Shown here: piece by piece, positions 10,201-17,395 of the stretch | Layout: each line of letters opens with the position of its first letter | Position numbering within the stretch: position 1 is the stretch's first letter | DNA from: Mucilaginibacter phyllosphaerae | GTDB taxonomy: Bacteria > Bacteroidota > Bacteroidia > Sphingobacteriales > Sphingobacteriaceae | NCBI RefSeq assembly: GCF_004378255.1 | Contig: NZ_SNQG01000001.1 | Coordinates: 992,001 to 1,056,000, forward strand | Length of the DNA: 64,000 bases | Direction of reading: 5' to 3' | Translations under genes and position numbers: made by a program | Notes under the pieces: generated by a model | Seen by the model: the letters and a program-made list of their open reading frames with translations, nothing else | Database searches by the model: none | Told to the model about the DNA's origin: nothing

Positions 10201-10810
10201 AGATTTTAAATATAAGGATATTAACGGCGATAATATTATTGACGGGAACGATAAAACCATCACCGGGAATTACATGCCTGAGTTTACTTATGGTTTTTCT
10301 ACCCAGCTACAATACGGCGCTATAGACCTGGGCGTAGCCGCACAGGGTTTATACGGTAACAAGGTGGCCAACATCGGCCAAAGGCACTACAGTTCTGTAG
10401 AAGGTTACGGCAATTCATCGCCCGATATTTATAATAACCGGTATATTTCGCCTGCACAGCCGGGTAACGGTAACGTACCGCGCGCCAATCGCAGCCAAAC
10501 CGGTTTAAATGCCCAAATCTCTACTTACCACTTATCAGATGGATCTTACCTCAGGATCAGGGATATCACCTTAGGTGTAACCCTGCCGCAGCAAATGGTT
10601 AAAAAAGCAGGCATCAGTAGTTTAAGGTTATATGTTACCGGCCAAAACCTTTTCACTTTTACCAAATATAACGGCTACAACCCCGAGGTAAGCAACGATA
10701 CGGGTAATAACCCCATCAGCGCCAACAACAGCCCTCTAACCCCCGGTGTTGATTACGGATCGTACCCCTTGTCGAAAACGTTTTTACTGGGCATCAATCT
10801 TAAGTTTTAA
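7214..10810 (+). CDS. SusC/RagA-family TonB-dependent outer-membrane transporter with N-terminal STN domain
   Basis: An outer-membrane TonB-linked importer that works with a SusD lipoprotein. The N-terminus has a hydrophobic export segment (about 33-56). An STN domain follows (about 60-115, LKEVKISIDAKNEPLTSVLN), which in this family signals to FecR. Then come a carboxypeptidase-regulatory-like domain (GKIIDDKGLPLPGVTISVKE), the SusC signature and plug (VVVVGYGTQNKKDLTTSVAS; GSDPLYVIDGVPL), and the long barrel ending LGINLKF with a terminal phenylalanine. At 1198 residues it is a typical long SusC. The ATG at 7214 is used; an inner ATG at 7311 (MKISLIVMITVCLS) is a credible alternative start. 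SusD follows after 20 nt. The substrate is unknown; the GDPD gene downstream hints at phosphodiesters. Confidence 0.95.
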   Translation: MKFLLQRNAKVLYCNNLNEASPTHILKPLLQIMKISLIVMITVCLSTLTLLAHNSDAQTLKEVKISIDAKNEPLTSVLNRIEKLTTFHFVYPSSHVKAQLVKKLSVKERPVEQVLKELLLPNNLTFKQLGDNILINRLPEPKPVEKAAPVNISGKIIDDKGLPLPGVTISVKEDNSKATIADAEGRYRITTDANNTLVFYFVGFERLEKAINGQTTLNITLLPSTNQLKDVVVVGYGTQNKKDLTTSVASLNAGQINNFPSTGLDKALTGKLAGVQVLQPAGAPGAGIAIAIRGRGSVTSGSDPLYVIDGVPLSDNDVNGPGFKVNPLNAINVNDIESIDVLKDASAAAIYGSRGSNGVVIITTKKGTKEKPVISLNSYYGIQSVTKKLPRLDAYGYADLIYNAHNNTYFDFLASKGLTGNATDDNATRLSKLGAAATNTSLAYLIPPEIFPYLNKQPGLTNIDWQDQIFRKAPMQSHTFSVGGGGDKMNYYISGNYLNQDGVVINSGYKKYTGRVNLDAHYNHLRLGTRINYAYGIYDYLPTEGRFNDNSENIISAALVASPFFPVYNSDGSYNYDQYKWQYSQPGVLNPVALAQSKVDRTYEKKLLANVFAEYEILKDLKYKISFGTDISDYNRSTYRPSTLPNPVTRLTPSTPVGSYITSGITNWLAENTLSYSKTFGNNNIKALLGYTAQKERSTSSNISATGYPTDIVQTLNGATTITGFTSAIQEWSLLSALSRVQYSYKGRYLLSGAIRRDGSSRFGASNKYGYFPSASAGWIISDEDFMKSSKVISSFKLRASYGVTGNFQIGNYSYLAAYSPANYVFGPVGSTGLATGLYQSTASNPNLGWEKTAAVNIGTDIGLFNDAITATIDIYNNNTTNLLLNVPVPQSTGYSTNLINVGKVNNKGFEVTLSSSNQIGKLKISNSANISKNINKVIDLGGVNSIITQAENTIYFITQVGKPIGNYFTLVTDGVFKDQADIDATKAKVPGAKPGDFKYKDINGDNIIDGNDKTITGNYMPEFTYGFSTQLQYGAIDLGVAAQGLYGNKVANIGQRHYSSVEGYGNSSPDIYNNRYISPAQPGNGNVPRANRSQTGLNAQISTYHLSDGSYLRIRDITLGVTLPQQMVKKAGISSLRLYVTGQNLFTFTKYNGYNPEVSNDTGNNPISANNSPLTPGVDYGSYPLSKTFLLGINLKF

Positions 10811-10830
10811 CCCTTACAGCTACAAAAAAA

Positions 10831-12237
10831 ATGAAAAAGATATTTTTTACACTTTCCATAAGCAGCATCCTGCTCCTGTCGTGTACCAAAGAATTTATAA
10901 ACCTTACACCGCAATCGCAGGTTACCGATGCCAGCTTTTTTAAAACATCACAGGATGTAACCAACGCAGTTACCTCCTGCTATGCCACGCTACAAAGCTC
11001 CAACATGTACCAGGACCGCTTTATCACCATGATGGAAACACGCGGTGATAACGTAGAAGATCAAAACCCGGGCGGTAACGTTGGCCGCGAATTTAACATC
11101 GATCGTTTTTTGGCCAAGGCCGATAATACCGCAATAAATGATGCATACTTAGCTTTATATAATGCTGTAGCACGCTGCAATAACGTATTAGAGCATACCG
11201 GCCTGGTTACCGATGCAGGCCTTAAAAACCAGTACGAAGGCGAAGTACGGTTTTTACGTGCGCTACATTACTTTAATATAGTACGCCTTTGGGGCGCCGC
11301 GCCGCTGGTTTTAAAAACCATTACGGCAGACGAAGCCAAAAAACTCAGCAGAACACCGGTGCAGGAGATCTATACAGCTATAGAGGCCGACCTTAACCAG
11401 GCCATTGCCCAGCTACCTGCAGGTTATACCGCTAAAACAGATATTGGCCGCGCTACTGCAGGGGCTGCTAAAGCATTGTTAGGCAAGGTTTATCTTACCG
11501 AAAAAAAATATCCGCAGGTGGTAAGCACCTTGGCATCCCTGGTGCCGCCGGCAACAAATATTTACAAGTATAGCTTATTGCCTAACGTGGCCGACGTGTT
11601 TAGCGTAACCAATAAAATGAACGCCGAAATTATTTTTGCGGTACGATATGATAAAACATTAGTTGGGCAGGGCCATGCCTTGGCAGGCTATTTTAACCAG
11701 CCGGCTATAGATCCGCTTTTACTGGGTGCATACGGTTCTACAGATGCCCGCCGCGATCTGTTAAATACGGTAACACTTAATGCCAATAGCAAACCCGTTA
11801 AGAAGTATTATGACACTTTTGATCCGTCGAACAACACACTGGGTAACGATTATATTATTTTAAGGTATGCCGATGTTTTACTGATGTATGCCGAAGCGCT
11901 TAACGAAGTTGCCTACAGCAGCGATATAACTAAAGATGCCTTTATTTACCTGAATGCCGTACGTTTAAGAGCCGGGGCAATACCTTATACAGCTGTTAGC
12001 CTGCCCGATCAGGTAAGTTTCAGAACAGCCGTACTGCAGGAGCGCCGGCTGGAAATGCCGCTGGAACTGCAACGATGGTTTGACCTGGTGCGTACCAACA
12101 CCGCCATAGCCGCTTTACAAAACTCCGGTTTAACAAAACTTACCATACAGCCCTACCAGTACCTGTACCCTATACCACAACCGGAATTAAATACCATGAA
12201 CAACCCGGCCACTTTTCCGCAAAACCCCGGCTATTAA
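10831..12237 (+). CDS. SusD/RagB-family outer-membrane lipoprotein
   Basis: The surface substrate-binding partner of the SusC transporter just upstream (20 nt gap). A lipoprotein signal is clear: MKKIFFTLSISSILLLSC, with lipobox LLLSC. The mature part starts with TKEFINLTPQSQVTDASFFK, the usual SusD N-terminus, and contains EVRFLRALHYFNIVRLWG (TPR region) and the C-terminal RYADVLLMYAEALNE and LQERRLEMPLELQRWFDLVR blocks. At 468 residues it is slightly short for the family but ends normally (FPQNPGY). Co-transcription with SusC is likely, ending at the hairpin at 12257. Confidence 0.95.
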   Translation: MKKIFFTLSISSILLLSCTKEFINLTPQSQVTDASFFKTSQDVTNAVTSCYATLQSSNMYQDRFITMMETRGDNVEDQNPGGNVGREFNIDRFLAKADNTAINDAYLALYNAVARCNNVLEHTGLVTDAGLKNQYEGEVRFLRALHYFNIVRLWGAAPLVLKTITADEAKKLSRTPVQEIYTAIEADLNQAIAQLPAGYTAKTDIGRATAGAAKALLGKVYLTEKKYPQVVSTLASLVPPATNIYKYSLLPNVADVFSVTNKMNAEIIFAVRYDKTLVGQGHALAGYFNQPAIDPLLLGAYGSTDARRDLLNTVTLNANSKPVKKYYDTFDPSNNTLGNDYIILRYADVLLMYAEALNEVAYSSDITKDAFIYLNAVRLRAGAIPYTAVSLPDQVSFRTAVLQERRLEMPLELQRWFDLVRTNTAIAALQNSGLTKLTIQPYQYLYPIPQPELNTMNNPATFPQNPGY

Positions 12238-12256
12238 TAATAATTGGTTAGCACAA

Positions 12257-12284
12257 AAAGGCCGGCGCACAAGGGCCGGCCTTT
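12257..12284 (+). terminator. Terminator-like hairpin between susD and the GDPD gene
   Basis: AAAGGCCGGC and GCCGGCCTTT form a 10-bp perfect stem with an 8-nt loop, 20 nt after the susD stop and 20 nt before the GDPD start. The T run is short, so read-through into GDPD is possible. Confidence 0.6.
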
Positions 12285-12303
12285 AAAATTAACTTTACAA
12301 GCA

Positions 12304-13218
12304 ATGCAAAAACAACTTACAACCACACTTATAGCCGGCTTGCTGTTAACTACAGCAGTAGCTTTTGGCCAGCAAAATTCACCTTTTAGCCGCCTGATTA
12401 AACAGCTGCATAACCCTAACGATAAAAACATTATGGTTGCAGCCCATCGCGGCGATTGGCGCGACGCGCCCGAAAATTCGCTGCTGGCCTACCAGTACGC
12501 TATTGATATGGGTGTTGATGTGATAGAGATAGACCTGAACATGACCAGCGATAACGTAGTAGTGGTTATGCACGATCAAACTATAGACAGAACCACGAAC
12601 GGCAAAGGCCGGCCGGCTGATTACACGCTTGAAGAACTTAAAAAGATCCGCCTGAAGAATGCGCTCGGCAGGGTAACCAATCATACTATTCCAACCCTGC
12701 GCGAGGTAATGCTGCTGGCTAAAGGTAAAGTATTGGTAAACCTTGATAAAAGCTACGATTATTATAATGAAGCCTACAAAGTGCTGAAAGAAACCGGCAC
12801 CCTTAACCAAGCCATTTTTAAAACAGAAACTACCTACAGAGAAGTTAGAAAGCGATACCCCACCTTGCTGGATAGTATTGTTTTTATGCCGGTAGTATCC
12901 TTAGATAAACCCGAAGCCAAAGCTGTTATTAACGAATACCAAAAACAAATAAAGCCGGTTGCCTTTGAACTGATCTTTAAAAAAGATTCGTCGGCAGTAT
13001 TAAGCCATAACGGGTTCATCAACAAAAACGGATCAAAGATCTGGATCAACTCCTTGTGGGCCAGCCTAAATGGCGGGCATGATGACGATACCGCTGTTGA
13101 TGAACATAACATAAACGATAGCTGGGACTGGATCATAGCACACGGCGCTACCATGATACAAACCGACAGGCCCCGGGAAATGCTTGCCTATTTGCGTAAA
13201 CTGCACCGCCATCAATAA
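12304..13218 (+). CDS. Secreted glycerophosphodiester phosphodiesterase
   Basis: A GDPD-family enzyme that splits glycerophosphodiesters into glycerol 3-phosphate and an alcohol. The start at 12304 gives a signal peptide (MQKQLTTTLIAGLLLTTAVA, cleavage near AFG-QQ), implying a periplasmic or exported enzyme; the open frame further upstream runs through the terminator hairpin and is ignored. Catalytic motifs are AAHRGDWRDAPENS (catalytic His, metal-binding Glu), VIEIDLNMTSDNVVVVMHD (metal-binding Glu and Asp, second His) and the C-terminal MIQTDRPREMLAYL. At 304 residues it is normal for the family. It follows the SusCD pair, so it may process the imported ligand. An ugpQ/glpQ symbol is not assigned because orthology cannot be checked. 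Confidence 0.92.
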   Translation: MQKQLTTTLIAGLLLTTAVAFGQQNSPFSRLIKQLHNPNDKNIMVAAHRGDWRDAPENSLLAYQYAIDMGVDVIEIDLNMTSDNVVVVMHDQTIDRTTNGKGRPADYTLEELKKIRLKNALGRVTNHTIPTLREVMLLAKGKVLVNLDKSYDYYNEAYKVLKETGTLNQAIFKTETTYREVRKRYPTLLDSIVFMPVVSLDKPEAKAVINEYQKQIKPVAFELIFKKDSSAVLSHNGFINKNGSKIWINSLWASLNGGHDDDTAVDEHNINDSWDWIIAHGATMIQTDRPREMLAYLRKLHRHQ

Positions 13219-13247
13219 TAAATAAGCCAAATACAGCCAATTTATTT

Positions 13248-13292
13248 ATAAAGCCACAACACATAATATGTTTTATACTGTTGTGGCTTTAT
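13248..13292 (+). terminator. Strong hairpin terminator after the GDPD gene
   Basis: ATAAAGCCACAAC and GTTGTGGCTTTAT are perfect 13-bp complementary arms around a 19-nt loop, 29 nt after the GDPD stop. The right arm ends 3 nt before the next start codon, so it may also shape that gene's leader. Confidence 0.65.
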
Positions 13293-13295
13293 CAT

Positions 13296-14012
13296 ATGAG
13301 CTTAAAAGATAAAAACATACTTATAGCAGGCGGTAGCAGCGGCATTGGCCTTGCGCTGATCAAACACCTTGCCATACAGGGGGCAAACATATTCAATATA
13401 TCCCGTAATACATCAACCGACTGGCCCGAGGGTGTTACCCACATACAAGCCGACATTCTGGGCGACCTAAGCTTAATTGAAGACCGTTTGCCGCAAATTT
13501 TACACGGCCTGGTGTACTCGGTAGGCAGTATCAACCTAAAGCCCTTTCAGCGCTTAACAAAAGATGATTTTTTAAATGATTACCAATTAAATGTAGTTGG
13601 CGCGGCAGAGCTTATCCGGCTTAACCTTAAGGCATTAAAAAATGCCGGTAGTGCAAGTATCGTGCTCTACAGTTCGGTAGCGGCTAAGGCCGGGATGCCT
13701 TTTCATGCCAGTATAGCGGCTGCAAAAGGCGCAGTAGAAGGCCTTACGCTGTCGCTCGCGGCAGAGCTTTCGGCCAGCAGGATAAGGGTGAACGCCATTG
13801 CCCCATCGCTAACCGATACACCGCTTGCCAAAAACCTGTTAAGTACCGATGAAAAACGCGAGGCATCGGCCAAAAGGCATCCTTTGGGCAAAATAGGCAC
13901 ACCCGATGATATTGCTTTGGCTACTCAATTCTTACTAAGCGACCACAGCGCCTGGCTTACCGGGCAAATTATTGGTATTGACGGCGGCCTGGGCAACTTA
14001 CGGCCCTTATAA
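13296..14012 (+). CDS. SDR-family oxidoreductase lacking the catalytic tyrosine
   Basis: A short-chain dehydrogenase/reductase-fold protein of 238 residues. The Rossmann cofactor motif is GGSSGIG (residues 12-18) and the C-terminal SDR block IGIDGGLGNL is present. The active-site serine is kept (YSSVAA, about 126-127), but at the YxxxK position the sequence is I-A-A-A-K (I140, K144), inside HASIAAAKGAVEGL. This SDR variant, with PSLTDTPLA later on, is recurrent in bacteria rather than a one-off mutation, to my knowledge. Its substrate is unknown and classic tyrosine-dependent catalysis is doubtful. ATG 13296 is chosen because the upstream codons lie in the terminator stem. It starts the plus-strand block ending in the photolyase. 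Confidence 0.88.
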   Translation: MSLKDKNILIAGGSSGIGLALIKHLAIQGANIFNISRNTSTDWPEGVTHIQADILGDLSLIEDRLPQILHGLVYSVGSINLKPFQRLTKDDFLNDYQLNVVGAAELIRLNLKALKNAGSASIVLYSSVAAKAGMPFHASIAAAKGAVEGLTLSLAAELSASRIRVNAIAPSLTDTPLAKNLLSTDEKREASAKRHPLGKIGTPDDIALATQFLLSDHSAWLTGQIIGIDGGLGNLRPL

Positions 14013-14100
14013 AATAAGGTTGTAAACAAGCCGTTTAATTATAGATAGCGATGACATTTTAAATGTTCGTTATCCGTATTTTTATTGTGTAAAACAAAAC

Positions 14101-14754
14101 ATGATGGCAACTACCGAAAGTATCCAGAAAGCTTATATAGATTATGTACTGACCGAAGGGCAGCAGCCAAAGTCGGTATATTTATTTGCTAAAAAGAACA
14201 AAATGGCCGAGGAGGAATTTTACCGCTTCTTTGGATCATTTGATGCTGTTGAACAAAGCGTATGGGCCGATCTTAGCCGCAAAACCCTGAGTGAGATCCG
14301 CGCTCAGGAGGTCTGGGCGCAGTATTCATCGCGTGAAAAGGCCCTGTCGTTCTTCTACAGCTTTTTTGAATTGCTAAAAAGCAACCGCAGTTTTGCTGTT
14401 TACAGTATTAAAAAGCACCGCAGCCTAGGCACACCAAAAGTACTGGAACCTACCAAAGAGATATTTGGCAACTTTGCAGACACTGTTTTGAACGAAGGCA
14501 TTGAAAGCCAGGAACTAAGCGATCGCAAATTTTTCAGCAAACGTTATAAAGATGCCCTTTGGGTGCAATTTGGCTTTGTGCTAAACTTCTGGATCAATGA
14601 TGATTCGGCGGGTTTTGAAAAAACGGATGAGGCGATAGAAAAAGGCGTTAATGTAACCTTCGACCTGTTTCAGCGCTCACCTATCGACAACCTGTTTGAA
14701 TATGGTAAATTTCTGGCCAAAAACGGCGGTTTAAAAGAAAAAATGGGCTTTTAA
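14101..14754 (+). CDS. TetR-like transcriptional regulator
   Basis: A 217-residue protein resembling TetR-family regulators. The N-terminal 60 residues (SIQKAYIDYVLTEGQQPKSV then MAEEEFYRFFGSFDAVEQSV) fit a TetR helix-turn-helix in which a short recognition helix is followed by the conserved FYRFFGS segment. The rest is an all-helical ligand domain with no recognisable ligand signature. Together with the downstream HAD and ABC1 kinase genes this order recurs in Bacteroidota as far as I recall, but that is not verified here. The start is MMATTE at 14101; the second Met at 14104 is equally possible. What it regulates is not known; the nearby photolyase block is the obvious candidate. Confidence 0.75.
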   Translation: MMATTESIQKAYIDYVLTEGQQPKSVYLFAKKNKMAEEEFYRFFGSFDAVEQSVWADLSRKTLSEIRAQEVWAQYSSREKALSFFYSFFELLKSNRSFAVYSIKKHRSLGTPKVLEPTKEIFGNFADTVLNEGIESQELSDRKFFSKRYKDALWVQFGFVLNFWINDDSAGFEKTDEAIEKGVNVTFDLFQRSPIDNLFEYGKFLAKNGGLKEKMGF

Positions 14755-14798
14755 AGCCTCTCCACACCATTTATTAAAGGATGGGCTTTTAGATATAA

Positions 14799-15494
14799 AT
14801 GAGCGATAAACACATCGGGCTGCAGGGAACAGCCGCCATATTTGATATGGATGGCACACTGATAGATAACACACCCTACCATTACCAGGCCTGGCAGCAG
14901 CTTTTTAAAAAAAGGGGGATGCCCGGTCTGAGCAAAGAAACTTACCTTACCGGCATTAGCGGTGTACCTATTTTAAATACCCTGAAAACGTATTTTGGCG
15001 AAGATACCGGCGAGGCAGAACTACAAGCCCTGATTAATGAAAAAAAACAACTTTACGAGGCCGCTTTCACGCCCTTTTTACGCCCCGTAAACGGCCTTGA
15101 AACGTACCTGAAAGACCTTAAAAATGCAGGCGTTAAAATTGCCCTGGCCACATCATCAAACATGGATGATGTAGATTTTATTTTTAACACCATACCCATC
15201 CGCCGGTACTTTGATGCCATCATCACCGGCGGTATGGTAAGCGAGCCTAAACCCTCACCGCAAATATTTTTAAAGGCTGCCCAAACGTTAAACACCCGCC
15301 CCCAGCAATGTGTGGTGTTTGAGGATTCCCTATCGGGATTAAAGGCAGGCAATAACGCAGGGATGAAGGTTGTGGGCATTACCACCGCGCACCCTGCGCA
15401 AACAGTACGCAAATTAGCCGATCTGGCCATTAAGGATTATACAGGCATCAGCCTGCATACCATGGCCCAATTATTTGAGCAACATGAACGATAA
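14799..15494 (+). CDS. HAD-superfamily phosphatase/phosphomutase, beta-phosphoglucomutase-like
   Basis: A cytoplasmic haloacid-dehalogenase-fold hydrolase of 231 residues. Motif I is IFDMDGTLIDNTPYHYQAW (nucleophilic Asp, then general-acid Asp), motif II is ATSSN, motif III is the Lys in EPKPSPQIF, and motif IV is VVFEDSLSGLKAG. The spacing and the four-helix cap between motifs I and II put it in the beta-phosphoglucomutase/sugar-phosphatase subclass. Which phosphosugar it acts on is unknown. It overlaps the ABC1 kinase start by 11 nt, implying translational coupling. Confidence 0.9.
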   Translation: MSDKHIGLQGTAAIFDMDGTLIDNTPYHYQAWQQLFKKRGMPGLSKETYLTGISGVPILNTLKTYFGEDTGEAELQALINEKKQLYEAAFTPFLRPVNGLETYLKDLKNAGVKIALATSSNMDDVDFIFNTIPIRRYFDAIITGGMVSEPKPSPQIFLKAAQTLNTRPQQCVVFEDSLSGLKAGNNAGMKVVGITTAHPAQTVRKLADLAIKDYTGISLHTMAQLFEQHER

Positions 15495-16818
15495 CACGCC
15501 CAACAGTAACGAACAAAACAGTATCCCTACCAGCAAGGTTGAACGCAGCGCCAAGTTTGTAAAAACCGGTTTTAAAATTGGTGGTAACTATATAAAGCAC
15601 TACTCTAAAAAGCTGTTTAACCCCGATATGGATAAATCGCAGCTGAATGAGGATAATGCTACGGATATCTATCAATCCTTAAGTGAGCTTAAGGGCAGCG
15701 CGCTTAAAGTGGCACAGATGTTAAGCATGGATAAAAACCTGCTGCCGCAGCCTTATGTGGATAAATTTACGCAGTCGCAATATAATGCGCCTCCGCTTTC
15801 GGGGCCGCTTATTGTGCAAACATTTAAAAAGTATTTTGGTAAAAACCCCGATCAGATCTACGATAAGTTCAACATCCGGTCTACCAATGCGGCATCGATA
15901 GGCCAGGTGCACCAGGCCGAACTCAACGGCAAAAAACTGGCCGTTAAGATCCAGTATCCCGGCGTGGGCGACTCGATCTCGTCCGACCTGAAGCTGGTAA
16001 AACCCTTTGCCTTCCGGATGCTGGGCATGAGCGAAAAGGAATTGGATGTGTACATGCGCGAGGTGGAAGAGCGCCTGCTGGAAGAAACCGATTACGAACT
16101 GGAGGTGCGCCGCTCGATAGAGTTTTCTATCGCCTGTAAAAACCTCAACAACGTGGTATTCCCGGATTATTACCCCGACCTATCCAGCAAGCGCATTATC
16201 ACCATGGGCTGGCTGGAAGGGAAACACCTAAAAGAATTTTTGGCCACCAACCCCTCGCAGCAACTGCGCGACCAGATAGGCCAGGCGCTTTGGGATTTTT
16301 ACAACTACCAGCAGCACGAACTGCGCGCCGTGCATGCCGACCCGCACCCCGGCAACTTCCTGATCACGCCGGAGGGCAAGCTGGGCTGTATCGACTTTGG
16401 CTGTATCAAGGTAATGCCCGATGATTTTTACTACCCCTTCTTCTCGCTTACCTCTACCAACCTGTTTGATGATAAGGAAGAAACCATTAGGGCGTTTCGC
16501 AAGCTGGAGATGATTTTGCCCAAAGATACCCCGGCGCAAATAGAGTTTTACTACACCATGTACAAGCAAATGATAAGCTTATTTGCCAAGCCCTACATTA
16601 CCAGTGAATTTGATTTTGGTAAAAAAGCCTTTTTTGACGACCTGTTTGGTTTTGGCGAAAAGGTAGCTAAGATGCCCGAATTTAAACAGGCCCGCGGGGT
16701 TAAGCACTTTATTTATGTAAACCGCACCAACTTTGGCCTTTATAATATACTGCACGAACTGCAGGCCAGGGTTAAAACCAATACCTTTAAACCCCACGTG
16801 GAAGCGGAAGCCCTGTAA
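15484..16818 (+). CDS. ABC1/AarF/UbiB-family atypical kinase-like protein
   Basis: A 444-residue member of the ABC1 (UbiB/AarF) protein-kinase-like family; relatives are needed for quinone synthesis or lipid handling. The KxGQ-type segment is LKGSALKVAQMLSMD; the Ala-rich nucleotide loop is TNAASIGQVHQAEL, followed by the VAIK-like lysine in LAVKIQYPG. The catalytic/metal region is AVHADPHPGNFL and the DFG-like motif is CIDFGCIKVMP. The ATG at 15484 is chosen; a TTG nine bases upstream is possible. It overlaps the HAD gene and is in the SDR-TetR-HAD block. Confidence 0.92.
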   Translation: MNDNTPNSNEQNSIPTSKVERSAKFVKTGFKIGGNYIKHYSKKLFNPDMDKSQLNEDNATDIYQSLSELKGSALKVAQMLSMDKNLLPQPYVDKFTQSQYNAPPLSGPLIVQTFKKYFGKNPDQIYDKFNIRSTNAASIGQVHQAELNGKKLAVKIQYPGVGDSISSDLKLVKPFAFRMLGMSEKELDVYMREVEERLLEETDYELEVRRSIEFSIACKNLNNVVFPDYYPDLSSKRIITMGWLEGKHLKEFLATNPSQQLRDQIGQALWDFYNYQQHELRAVHADPHPGNFLITPEGKLGCIDFGCIKVMPDDFYYPFFSLTSTNLFDDKEETIRAFRKLEMILPKDTPAQIEFYYTMYKQMISLFAKPYITSEFDFGKKAFFDDLFGFGEKVAKMPEFKQARGVKHFIYVNRTNFGLYNILHELQARVKTNTFKPHVEAEAL

Positions 16819-16830
16819 AGCACTAAAAAA

Positions 16831-17043
16831 TTATATAAACCTGATAACTAAGGCTAAAGACAGGCATGCGGTAGAAACCCATGCAATATTTGCGCGCAGG
16901 TACCAGGCCTCGATATCATTTACGCGGCCGGTGCCTATGTACGCGTTTGAGCGCTGGCGGCAATACATCCCTGCAGCTATCAGCAAAATAAATACACTGC
17001 AGATAAAGAAGATAATTAATTGTTGAAAATCTTGTGTTAACAT
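16831..17043 (-). CDS. Small two-helix membrane protein, unknown
   Basis: A 70-residue ORF (MLTQDFQQLIIFFICSVFIL...) with two likely membrane helices: residues 9-28 (LIIFFICSVFILLIAAGMYC) and 53-70 (AWVSTACLSLALVIRFI). The loop between is polar (RQRSNAYIGTGRVNDIEAWY). It is convergent with the ABC1 gene, 12 nt from its stop, with a purine-rich AAAAGAA stretch just upstream of ATG. The alternating hydrophobic/polar pattern looks coding, while the plus-strand ORF over it does not. I do not recognise the family. Confidence 0.55.
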   Translation of the reverse strand: MLTQDFQQLIIFFICSVFILLIAAGMYCRQRSNAYIGTGRVNDIEAWYLRANIAWVSTACLSLALVIRFI

Positions 17044-17395
17044 TTCTTTTGCAATAGAAAGTGTTAGGTTAACTAATTGTATTATTTGTTAAACAATAAT
17101 TTTGCCACGCCTGCAATTATTAACTTAAACACCGTATTATGCCTATATACGGTATCTATCGGATAAAAGTTTCGGGTATGGTAAACGGATAAATGGGGAA
17201 AAGCCGAACATTTTGGGGAAATATGGTCACTGTTAACTTAAAATACCTTCTGCCAAATCATTCTAAAACCAAAAAAACATCCGCCCAAGGGCAACAGTAG
17301 CCATATTGTTACTTTAATAGTTTACGTTAAATTTAATTTCTCCGCTTAAATGGGTTCATTAAAAACACCCTTGGTTATTTATTGTTGCTGATAGC
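17044..17395. other. Intergenic region, candidate promoter only
   Basis: About 350 bases before the YbjT-like gene. No coding ORF seen. A Bacteroidota-like pair, TTG at 17077-17079 and TAATTTTG at 17097-17104 (17-nt spacer), is present but lies nearly 300 bases from the start codon, so its meaning is uncertain. Confidence 0.35.

Noticed and set aside
16733..17026. 97-codon plus-strand ORF
   Set aside because: Overlaps the ABC1 kinase end and opposes a more protein-like minus-strand ORF.
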